This document shows, piece after piece, positions 1-8,900 of a DNA stretch of 15,504 bases; position 1 is the stretch's first letter, and each line of letters begins with the position of its first letter. Under the pieces are notes generated by a model. That model was not told the origin of the DNA. It searched no databases and saw only the letters and a list, made by a program, of their open reading frames with translations. This DNA comes from Amoebophrya sp. AT5.2 (taxonomy: Eukaryota > Sar > Dinophyceae > Syndiniales > Amoebophryaceae): the NCBI GenBank assembly GCA_005223375.1, contig RXOD01005168.1, positions 1 to 15,504 of the forward strand, in the 5' to 3' direction. The position numbers and the translations under genes are program-made.

Positions 1-1
1 T

Positions 2-583
2 GGGCGGAGTAGCCGCCGCAGCGGCGCAGAGGATGATGTGCAGTCGGGTTCGGGAGCGCCACAAGTTCGCGACGCGGCTTTCTGCCTGTCGTACTGTGCG
101 CTGCAAGGGGTGTGCGGCAGTAGCTTGCTGTCGCAGTGGGACGCAGCGGGGCTCGCGCCCGACGGGGCAGCGAGTGGCGTCGATGCTGCGGTGAAGCTGC
201 CGTCCGGCGTCACGAGCGGTCCTGCTTTCGCGGCAGCAGGCGGGGGTGGAGCAACTGGAGACACAGACGTGGACGTCTCCACCATGGACCAACTTCTCCA
301 GGGGAACAATCTGCAGCGTGCCGGAACCGGAAGCGCGCCAGCGGCGTTCTTTACCTGCTTCTCGGTCTCTCGGCCGGACGTCCCGCGGGTACCGGGGCGA
401 GTACGCATGGAGATCGACGCGGACGACATTTTTGTGTCGCCGTGGGACCTCATCCACGTGCGGCGAATCGACGCCAAGGGGAAATGGCCAGACGAAAGAA
501 AGAAGCCCCTGTTCTACTCAGTCGGAAACAGGGGGGAAACGCTGCTGGTAGAAAACATACGAGAGCTGGCAGACGTTTGCTGA
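2..583 (+). CDS. C-terminal part of an unrecognised protein (5' end outside window)
   Basis: The frame is open from base 2 to a TGA at 581-583, giving 193 residues with no convincing start, so the gene begins upstream of the window. The N-terminal half is Ala/Gly/Ser-rich and probably disordered. The last 75 or so residues look folded, with the motifs DDIFVSPWDLIHVRRID and FYSVGNRGETLLVENI before the C-terminal ADVC. I do not recognise the family. It lies on the same strand as the next three genes. A GTG at 38 and internal ATGs are in frame but nothing favours them as starts. Overlapping frames (136-819, 246-551) are Arg-rich shadows. Confidence 0.6.
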   Translation, partial: GRSSRRSGAEDDVQSGSGAPQVRDAAFCLSYCALQGVCGSSLLSQWDAAGLAPDGAASGVDAAVKLPSGVTSGPAFAAAGGGGATGDTDVDVSTMDQLLQGNNLQRAGTGSAPAAFFTCFSVSRPDVPRVPGRVRMEIDADDIFVSPWDLIHVRRIDAKGKWPDERKKPLFYSVGNRGETLLVENIRELADVC

Positions 584-973
584 GTTTGCGGCGAATATAC
601 TGGCACTTTAGCATCCAGAATCTTATTTCAGGCGCGATAGTGAATCAGCAGCGAATGAGTGTCGGGCAGCTCTCACTGTGGATAAAATTGAAAAGCACAG
701 GTGGTTGCACATCAACTTTTTCATTCTCAGCGCAACAGCCCTCAATTGAGCTTGAGGGTGGTGGTGGTCATTGGAGTGCGTACTTACTAGCACAGAAAGA
801 CAGAGTCAGAACAGAGTGAGACACCGAGGGGGCCCTGCAGAATGACACTCGAGAGAGTTATCGTTCCTCTTCCCCGCAAACTTCGCATAAAAACGTAGTT
901 TTGTACAGAAATATGGCTTCTCCCGCAAATGATCAGGGCACGAAGAAAATCATACTGAATATGATACTCACGT
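584..973. other. Intergenic region
   Basis: About 390 bases between two co-oriented genes. It is less GC-rich than the flanking coding sequence. I see no RNA gene, repeat or clear promoter. It presumably holds the 3' UTR of the upstream gene and the 5' region of the next. Confidence 0.5.
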
Positions 974-2437
974 ATGCAAACTTGTGGTCGAGGTCGTGTC
1001 GCTGCCGGCAGTAGACCTTTCAGGCACGCCTGTAGTCAAGACAGTATGGCGTTTCGATTTTCTTCGGCTCGCAACGTTCGCGCACGAGCCTACAACTTCG
1101 TGTCTTACGAGGAATTCACGGCCTACGTTCGCGATGCCGGCATGCGGTCAACAGCCGACTTTTTCCGCATGTGCATCTCGAACGATCGGCCACACAACAT
1201 ACCATCCGCACCGGACTTATTCTACAGCGAGCGCGGTTGGATATCGTGGCCGCACGCTTTCGGTACCGTACAGCCAGGGGTGATGCATCCGCGAAGCCGA
1301 AGATCGGGAAGAAAAGCTTGGGTGCCTGCTGATCCAGCAGCTGTTCTAGCAGCTGCGGATCGCAATCGCATTTGCAGCGGTGAATCTGGAAGCACCGTAG
1401 CCGCAGGACATCAGCGTCGCATCAATTTCGAGCGGGCGGTGTCGTGGTTTGTTGCTCTTGCTTCGGGGAGCGCGTTTGAATTTTACAGACTTTCTGGGCG
1501 CTCGCGCGCGCATCTTTTGTTTCGGCCTAAAGACGGGGACTCCTCGCGCTGGGCTGCGCTCATGATGAGGAGCACGACTGGAGAAAAATCCCAGCGTCGG
1601 AAGATGGGGGCATATCGATATCTCTTCCGAGCGGCGTTCAAGGCGACCGATGTTGGAGTCGTAGCAATGTGTGTCGCCGAGGAGAAACTCGCCTGCTTTC
1701 TACCTGACGAAATGACGATCGAATGTGAGAAGGGTAATGGCCACCTGATTACAAATCAACTGGCGCCACTGCAGAGCATCTGTATCGATGCCGCCCTCAA
1801 AAGGATGTTTGATGCGTTGCCGCAGTATTGTATCTCGGAATGGGCGACCAGAGTCGCGTCTCGCGATCCCCGCGCCTCGCTTCATCAGCGATTGGCGACA
1901 CAGGCAGCACAATTTCTGTTCCACCCCGCTGGCGTGGCGTACTCGGCGCACTTCGGCTTCGGGGAAATGCATAATGCGCTTCTGGATGGCATGCCGTGCT
2001 TCCAACGAGTAGCGTCGTACAATCATGGCAGACCAAACTCGAAAGGGACGACGACGCGTGTCGCGCGGGTAGGTGATCATCCCTCTGCCGCACGCTACGT
2101 TCCACATGATGCTGATGATGAGATTGGCACCTTCTGTTTTTTCACGCACGAGAGTGGCATTCTCCAAGGAGTTTTTCTTTTCCCGAAGGCGTACTTTCTT
2201 AGACATGGCCTGCTCTCCTCCAATGGCACAAGGGGTAAGACATCGATAAACCTGTTTGTCCCTGGCCGACGGGTGTTGCGACGACACGTCGACACTGCAG
2301 ACGAGCAGAGAAGCAAGTACTACATCGACATGTCATCGCGCGCAATAAAACAAGACCTGAAAACTGATAGGCTGCGACAAATTTTGGATGAGGCTAAGCT
2401 GCAAAACGAGCCTGTTCCTGTAGAAATCGAAAAGTGA
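974..2437 (+). CDS. Integrase-repeat (PHINT_rpt-like) protein with degenerate nuclease-like regions
   Basis: A single exon of 487 codons ending in TGA. Residues 40-99 match the 'phage-integrase repeat unit' pattern: an aromatic/SYEEF start, YVRDAGMRSTADFF, then RPHNIPSAPDLFY, and closing GWISWPHAFG. From memory, proteins with this unit in algae and dinoflagellates often carry PD-(D/E)XK-like regions. Two regions here have that layout: 150-245 (WAALMMRSTT then a CVAEEKLACFLP strand) and 310-455 (LLDGMPCFQRVAS, then GILQGVFLFPK and a C-terminal YYIDM). In both, the lysine expected in a (D/E/Q)xK motif is replaced (R in the first, V in the second), so activity is doubtful. The ATG at 974 gives the longest product; the ATG at 1046 (MAFRFSSARNV) is a good alternative. 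The nuclease reading is tentative; the repeat unit is firmer. It may belong to a multicopy mobile-element-derived family. Confidence 0.7.
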   Translation: MQTCGRGRVAAGSRPFRHACSQDSMAFRFSSARNVRARAYNFVSYEEFTAYVRDAGMRSTADFFRMCISNDRPHNIPSAPDLFYSERGWISWPHAFGTVQPGVMHPRSRRSGRKAWVPADPAAVLAAADRNRICSGESGSTVAAGHQRRINFERAVSWFVALASGSAFEFYRLSGRSRAHLLFRPKDGDSSRWAALMMRSTTGEKSQRRKMGAYRYLFRAAFKATDVGVVAMCVAEEKLACFLPDEMTIECEKGNGHLITNQLAPLQSICIDAALKRMFDALPQYCISEWATRVASRDPRASLHQRLATQAAQFLFHPAGVAYSAHFGFGEMHNALLDGMPCFQRVASYNHGRPNSKGTTTRVARVGDHPSAARYVPHDADDEIGTFCFFTHESGILQGVFLFPKAYFLRHGLLSSNGTRGKTSINLFVPGRRVLRRHVDTADEQRSKYYIDMSSRAIKQDLKTDRLRQILDEAKLQNEPVPVEIEK

Positions 2438-2687
2438 CTAGCTGCACCTGCCGCGATTGCGCGCGCGCCCACTCTTCCAAAAGAAGCAAGTTACTTAGTC
2501 TGAACTTGGCGAATGCTCCTGGCGATGTTGGAGTCTCAAGGACGTGTGTTCGGGCAGGGAAGAGATGCTCGTGCAAATAAGGAGGCACTCGTCTACTTTC
2601 ACTTTCAGCTGCACCAGAAAGAGAAATCCTAGGAGAGAAACTACTCAGACCGACGCTTGATGTTAAACGGCGGCCTGAAATTTTTTA

Positions 2688-4961
2688 ATGCACCACGCTG
2701 CGCGAGCAATATTGATTCGACCTCGCCACGACGTATACTTGAGCATAATGTCCGATCGTTTTTTTCTTAAGAAACGCTGCTTGCTCGTTCTGTCCGTCGG
2801 CTTTCTGCTTTTTCTGTTCCTGTGTGCCTTGCAAAGCTTCGGACCCTCCACCGTTTCCGCCAGTACCGAGGCAGCAACGATAGCAGGAGCTAAAAATAGT
2901 CTTTCAACCAGCGCAAGAACGAAGGGGAGCGTTGCAACGAGGACGCCGACTACATCCACGGACAGGAAAAAGGAGCTCGAGGATGAGTTTTCCAACATCC
3001 GGGATCGCGTTTCACACGCACGGACGCTGGAAATGGTTGCTTTCGTGCCGCAGGAGGATGATTTGGCACTGAGGCTGCATCTCCTGGTGAAATTGAAAAA
3101 GGCGCAGGTAAAATTCAAAATGTCCCCCGTCATGCTCAAAGGCGGAAGCGCGACAAGCGCCGGCGGCGCAGGCAATGGTGCTGCTTCGCCCGGGGTTGTA
3201 TCGTCTACTGCGGCCACGACTGCTGGGGTGGAACCTTCGCTTCTTCAAGACATCGCTAAGTACCACGTTGCGCCCACGACGCGACCGGGGAAGAACACCC
3301 CGTCGAGAAAGACGTCCCTGCTCTGGCGGCTGGAGGAGGTGAACTTCCTTTTCTACGCGGAGGACGAGCTGGTGAAGCGCGCTGATTTTCTCGCGAAAAA
3401 GCTTCCGGCCGAAAAAAATTGTGCGGTCATCCTGTCGCGAGACGGAAAGCTAGCGTTGCTGTTGCACGAAAAGATAACACCATCTTCAAGCACCGCCGGA
3501 AGCGGAACGGGAACGGGAATGCTTACAAGCCGCGCATGCGTGGACGAGGCGAGTTTCGTGTTCAGACACAAGTCCGACCTCAGGACGTTGGCGGCGGACG
3601 ACGAGCAGACGTCCCTAGACGGAACGACCATGACGACAGCTGCAGGAGCGGTTCTTGCGGCCACGAAGAACCGCGTGACGCAGGCCGACGTGGAAGGGTA
3701 CGGGCCGCAGCTGCACGGCCCGCCGTTTCAGTACGAGGACGGGTTTGCAGCGGAGGATGAAGAGGAGTCCGCGGTGGTGACCGACTGGGTGATGGAAACG
3801 CCGTCCGACGTGATTTTCGGCGGCCCCCAGTCCCGAACCGCGGCGCGTAACTTCGTCTTCGTTTTCGTCATGAGCTGCGTCGTGCTGTGCTGCTCCTACG
3901 TCTGGGGATCCCTGCTGGGTCCGTTCGCGCGGCGACGGAGCGTCATTCTTCAGGGAGGCGGGAGTGGACCGGGTGGAAACTTTCTCCTGGGCGTAGGCGG
4001 GCGAGACGCGGATCTGGAAGAATCGACGGCCCGGATCCTCCAGGATCCGGGGCACAGCGACAGCGAAGACGTGGGGCCACCTCAGCTGAAGGACCTTCGC
4101 CACTCGCGCGTGGACGACGCAGTCGCCGGAGCCGGTCCTCTGCGCCAAATAGCGAAGCTTCCCGCGGTGATATCGTCGAAGCAGAAGAAGAGGACGCAGC
4201 GGGACGGATACGGGCAGTTGGCACTCACGCCGGCCAGCCCCGAGGTGCCCGCTGCCGTCGTCGGCAGAAACAGTGGCGTCCTGCCGCCGCCACGAATATC
4301 GGAAGGAGCAGACGCGGAACTGCGTCTCGTGGCACCAGAGAATCGGCAGGAGTTGAGCCAACTAGCAACTCCAAGTATTGGGAGAAATGCGGATCGTCCT
4401 AGCAGCTCGATATCCAGGCCAGCGGATGCGCGAAGACCTCAGCGGCACGAAGAAGAAATGCTCCACGCGCCGCTCACCAGAAGAGCGATCCTTCTGCAGG
4501 TTTCCTTAGCGGCCTTGTTCCTCTCTATCATCTTCGCCACGGCGCACGCCGCTTACTACCTTGTGTTCGCCCACCTTGACCTCCTTCCGCCGAAGCTGTT
4601 TTGGGGCGCCAACGACGGACTGCGATACCTCTGCCGGGTGGAGCCCGGAAAAAAGTTCACCTCAAGCGCATTGCCGGAGTCCAGTAGCTTTCGCCAAGCG
4701 TACTGCACACAGGAGCTTTCGGACACGTTTCGCCAATTCGAGCTACTCTTCATCTACAAACTGAGTTTCATTTTTCTCCTGTGGATGTTCTCGGAGAAGG
4801 TAATCGGGCAAGCGATCTGGGACGGCGGGTCGTTTGCGGACACCGCAAAGGCACTGGGCATGAGAGGGGCTTGGGGGGCTTCAGCAGGGTCTCCGGGAGA
4901 AGATGAAGCGATGGAGGAGGGGGGTGGGTCTGCGCTCACTGCGAGAACGGTCGCGGAGTGA
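2688..4961 (+). CDS. Predicted four-pass membrane protein, family unknown
   Basis: A single exon of 757 codons ending in TGA. Membrane segments are visible at residues about 31-50 (LLVLSVGFLLFLFLCALQ, a signal anchor after a basic FFLKKR), 389-412 (FVFVFVMSCVVLCCSYVWG), 597-625 (ILLQVSLAALFLSIIFA) and 684-706 (FELLFIYKLSFIFLLWMF). Residues 50-385 form a long soluble domain rich in Ser/Thr/Ala, and 413-596 a basic, probably disordered loop. Between segments 3 and 4, about 60 residues include two cysteines (YLCRVEP and AYCTQEL) that could pair. The ATG at 2688 is the first in frame; the ATG at 2748 (MSDRFFLKKR) gives a cleaner signal anchor and may be the true start. I do not recognise the family. 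The co-oriented neighbours do not suggest a function. Confidence 0.65.
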   Translation: MHHAARAILIRPRHDVYLSIMSDRFFLKKRCLLVLSVGFLLFLFLCALQSFGPSTVSASTEAATIAGAKNSLSTSARTKGSVATRTPTTSTDRKKELEDEFSNIRDRVSHARTLEMVAFVPQEDDLALRLHLLVKLKKAQVKFKMSPVMLKGGSATSAGGAGNGAASPGVVSSTAATTAGVEPSLLQDIAKYHVAPTTRPGKNTPSRKTSLLWRLEEVNFLFYAEDELVKRADFLAKKLPAEKNCAVILSRDGKLALLLHEKITPSSSTAGSGTGTGMLTSRACVDEASFVFRHKSDLRTLAADDEQTSLDGTTMTTAAGAVLAATKNRVTQADVEGYGPQLHGPPFQYEDGFAAEDEEESAVVTDWVMETPSDVIFGGPQSRTAARNFVFVFVMSCVVLCCSYVWGSLLGPFARRRSVILQGGGSGPGGNFLLGVGGRDADLEESTARILQDPGHSDSEDVGPPQLKDLRHSRVDDAVAGAGPLRQIAKLPAVISSKQKKRTQRDGYGQLALTPASPEVPAAVVGRNSGVLPPPRISEGADAELRLVAPENRQELSQLATPSIGRNADRPSSSISRPADARRPQRHEEEMLHAPLTRRAILLQVSLAALFLSIIFATAHAAYYLVFAHLDLLPPKLFWGANDGLRYLCRVEPGKKFTSSALPESSSFRQAYCTQELSDTFRQFELLFIYKLSFIFLLWMFSEKVIGQAIWDGGSFADTAKALGMRGAWGASAGSPGEDEAMEEGGGSALTARTVAE

Positions 4962-5832
4962 GCAAGGGGTGACAGCAGCCCCACTCGCTAAAATTGGAGT
5001 CAGTGCCGATATGCGAAGCTTGTAGCGTTCGAATCGGCGACAGCGACCGTATGGCTCTGTGTGTGTTATGTGCCGTCTTAGCTGCGACGCAGGTTTCTAT
5101 TCGCGCCTCAGATCATACGCAATTTTTGCAGCCATGCTTTACGGCCTGTACTAAATGAATGTGCTTTGGCGGGTCGAGTTCTCGGGAATTCACCGTGGTG
5201 GACGTCGAGTGCCCCCAAAAAGTGTTTTGAGATGAGTCAGTGTCTTCTTGTTCAGCGCCTTTTTGAACGGGCGTCCGTCGTTGAGACTCTTGGTTGTAGT
5301 CGTAGAGAGTGCGCGCAGTGCAACAGAGCGAACAGAAAAGGCAGAGGAGCGAAGCAAAGAGGCGTAGCAGCAGACTCAGTCTTCAGTCGAAGTACGCCAT
5401 TCTTCACTCGCTCAAACTCGCAGCGGCAGCTTGGTACTAGGATCTACTCAACATACTCATTTGTTTTTGTCTCATTCTCGCATAGCACATAGCAAACCGT
5501 CTATGTCGAACTCGAACTGAAACCGTGACTGTCGTCTAAAACTAGAAGATAGAAGATAACTAGCAAGGCCAAAATAAACGTGCTCCCCTCTCTGGCAGCT
5601 GCGGTAGCACCTAGACCGCGCACCTCGCGCCGCTCTTGACGTCGTCGCGGCGGGAGCCTTCTTTCTAAGTTTACCCACGGCAATTATCATCAACCGACGT
5701 CCCCAACAAATAGCTGTACGAGCAGGAGAGAGAACCACCGAAGGAACGCAGCGATACGTTTCAGGACAGAGACGAAGCACGAAAGTAGGGCACAACCATG
5801 TGAGTCAGCATCCCTCGCCGCGCAGCTGCGGA
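4962..5832. other. Intergenic region and 5' leader of CEP104
   Basis: About 870 bases without a supportable gene. Short open frames on both strands (for example 5166-5492 plus, 5472-5795 minus) have no protein-like composition. A purine-rich tract lies near 5320-5380 and a short AGAAGATA-type repeat near 5545. An ATG at 5798 is followed at once by TGA, a minimal upstream open frame if the region is transcribed. Confidence 0.45.
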
Positions 5833-5971
5833 ATGACGTACCGATTGAAGTACAAGGTGCTACACGCCTCCTCGGAGGACCCGGAGCAGCCAGTGGGCGA
5901 ATTGCTGTCGCACTCTTCCAAGACCAAAGGCTGGTCCTCGGCGCGCTTTTGCGACTACCCACAGGAGCTCG
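5833..5971 (+). CDS. CEP104: CEP104 exon 1
   Basis: Encodes residues 1-46 plus one base. The last codons read FCDYPQEL before donor G|GTACTG at 5972. The family has PQE followed by a hydrophobic pair here, and joining to exon 2 gives PQELVLVFEG, which supports both ends of the giant intron. Confidence 0.88.
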
Positions 5972-8900
5972 GTACTGCTCACTCATCTGACGACGTGCGA
6001 CTAAGTAACAAGTTTGTTACGAAAGTAGAAGCATGCGCGCCATTTGTTAATATCATGGACTATCTTCATACTAGACATGGTCGCGTCGTTGACGATGGGC
6101 GGCCTCCTTTGGACTCTTGGAGAATGCTCGACGATTCGGGCCATGTGAACAGGCTGACATCGCTAGGCCTGGTTTACTTACTTACACGGCCGAGCAGCTG
6201 GCGCGCCAATTCTGGGAGAGTGTGGTCTGGCGCGTGCTGCTGATTGCTCGCGCGGCGCGCGTGCTTTGCTGATGGCGGCGCCCGCGTGTCAGTCTGCCCC
6301 TCTTCGCTGCTAGGTTGGCGACAGCGGGGCTGGATTCATTCGCGCCGGTCAGTGTGTCTGTGTGCCACTGGCCGCGTGATTCATCGGCGCGCGCGCGCCG
6401 CCCCCTCTTCTGTTCGATCGCGGGCGATACCTTGCGGACGCTATCCGCCCGACGGCGATCAATTGGAAGAGGCGGCGCGCAGTCAGATTGAGCACCTCAT
6501 CGCCGCCGCTTGCGGGCGCCAGGCCCGCACTCTCCCCGTCGCCGATTCTTTGCCGATTTTCTTGCGCTCGGCTCGCTCGGCTTCTCTCTCAGCCTCTTCC
6601 ATTCGATGGCGTCAGCCCATTGCCGCTGCCTCTGTTGGAGGTGCGCGAAAATACGGGGCGAGAGCGTCGGCGGGGGAGCCGTGGCGCGGGCATTTTTTTG
6701 CGACAAAACTGAAAAGGGTGAGGCGATGCACCCACGCGCGGCACTTCCGCCGCAACCCGTTCGCGCGCTGGTCTCTGTCTGTTTCTGGTCGCTCTCCTTC
6801 TTTCTTCTTGTTTTCTTTCGGGATCTTGCCGCGCGCGAGCGAAACGCCGACGCTGGGCGCCCGCGTTTCGCGCAACAGCTTGCAGCGCGTCGGGCCCCGC
6901 GCTCTTGGCGCTGTTTCGTATGCACGGGAATGGGTGACAGAGGACATACGTGGGGACTCCGGGCGGAAGGCTGCGGCCCTCCCTTTCAGTCATGCGGGGC
7001 GGCTGTGGCTTTGCTGCGGGGTCGGCATCATTCGGGGCATTTGGGCAATTTTGGCGAGCTTGCCCCGCTTTTCGCGCTGGGCCAGTCTCGCCACGCTTGC
7101 GACCTTCACGCACTGCGGACAATAGCCCCCCCGCTTTCTGTCGGGCTGCCGCGCCACCCGCGCCGCGGCGGAGTTTCCTCCGGCGTTCCTGGTCCACGGG
7201 GTGCCCGAAAGGTTGCCGCAGGGTGTCGGCGCGGGCGCGTGCGGCGCCTTCTGGTCCGCCGCGTACAGTACTTCAGCAGGCAACAGCGTAGCGCCGACGC
7301 GGTCGGCAGCTCTGGCCGCTGCCTCTCTTATGCGCCTTCTTATCAAGAAGAAGGCGGCCAGGACGTGCCATCTTTTGCGGTGCATTTTTGGTGGTCCGCG
7401 GATAGGTCGCCTACTTGGGGACGTCCCCCTCTCGCTCCTCTTGGTCTTGCTCGGCGGCCTGCCCCTCTTCCGCTGTCGCTTGCTGCATTGCTCTCCGCCG
7501 TATACCCAGCAGGCCCGCGCTCCTTCTGCGCCTCATCGACGAAGACGACTGCCGACTGCTTGCCCGTTTTGCCCGCTCGAGTGATGTGAAGTGCTCGCGC
7601 GTCACGACGCTCGCGCAGTTTCGTTTCTGGTATCGCTGTGCCGTACCTACCGCAGCCCCGCCGCAAGTATCCCGCGGAACCCTCTCGGAACGAGAAGACG
7701 CACCGCAGTGCGGAAGGCCGCGAGCCTTGCGAGGAGTTTCGCCCGAGCTGCCCCGGGTTGCGGCCAATTGTGTCGATGGCGCTTCCAATCGAGGGAGAAG
7801 AAGCCGCCCGGGACTTTGGAACAGCGCCACAACCTCGCTCCACGCCTGGCGCAAGTCCGCCCCTGGGCCGCAGATGTTTGCGGTGCGTCTTGAGCCGCCC
7901 GCCGCACGTCTCGTTGTGTCTTTCTATTTTCGTACCAGGTCGCCGAGGGTTGCGGCGCCACTTTTGTTTTCAACCCCGGGGGGGGCGTGCCTGGTGTCGT
8001 CGGTGATCAGGACTCTGCAGCGATCTGCCAGCTGCGGACTTCTCCAGTACTTTGCAGCGACTTGCTAGCGCGTGACGCCGATCTTCCGGCGCGTCTGTGG
8101 CGGTTTTGGCGCTCGTGCAGGCCCTCCCGAGCAGCTCGGCGGTGGCCTGCTTGCGGGTCTCTCTCGCGCGGTTGACTTCCCGTGCGCGCGCGGCCGGCAT
8201 TTGGTACCCGAAGGCGATGCGGAAGGGGTTGGCTTCCGGTTTGTGAGCGAGGTCGAAAGCTTTTGCAATGTCGACGCTGCCAGCGTTATGCGCGCCGCTT
8301 GTTGGTGGATTGCCGGGGGGGGCGGTGGATTGGAAATTGTCGCGGCTTTGCGCCTTGTGCCTGTAGGCCCGGCCTTCTTGCTGCTGGGAGCTTGCCGCCC
8401 CTTCCAGCGAACCGCGTCGGCGGTGATATGGAGCGGCACCGTCAAAGCGGCTGCCCTCCCGTTGCTTGTCCACCCACTCGCTTGCCGGGTGGTCCGGCCC
8501 TTTGTAGGCGGGCCGCATGTTGCTCGACTTCTTGCCCACTTGCTTGCTGTTTGGCACGCAGTAGCGACGTCCTTACTCAAAGACAGCCGGGCGACGCCTC
8601 TCTTCGCTCTCTCAACTCGCAGACACCAAGGAACCAGGGACGCGCGCCGATGAGCGAGGTACCAGTGAAGACCAGGGAACCGCTCGGCGGCCATGGTCAG
8701 AGCGTCTCCCTTCTGGCTTCAATCAGTCCGCGGCGTACAGCTCTGGCGACATCAGAAACGCCCGACCATGGTGCGCAATCAAGTGGCGCGGGCTTTCCGG
8801 TTGGAGCAATGCCCTGAACTCCGCGCCGCCAATTTTTAGCGCTTGCCGCTGCCGCCCCGTCTGTCTGTGTGCTGCGCGTTCGAGACTGGACGCGGAGAGG

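Noticed and set aside
1700..2316. Minus-strand open frames inside the gene at 974-2437
   Set aside because: They are Arg-rich shadows of a well-supported plus-strand coding frame.
8150..8557. Reverse-transcriptase-like motif VDIAKAFDLAHK on the minus strand
   Set aside because: Only one motif resembles the RT 'D..KAFD' block. No YxDD box or other RT motif follows, so this is probably chance.
7240..8760. Similar LYAAD peptides on the minus strand near 7260 and 8730 as a protein repeat
   Set aside because: The shared DNA is only about a dozen bases around CCGC.GCGTACAG and the surroundings do not align.
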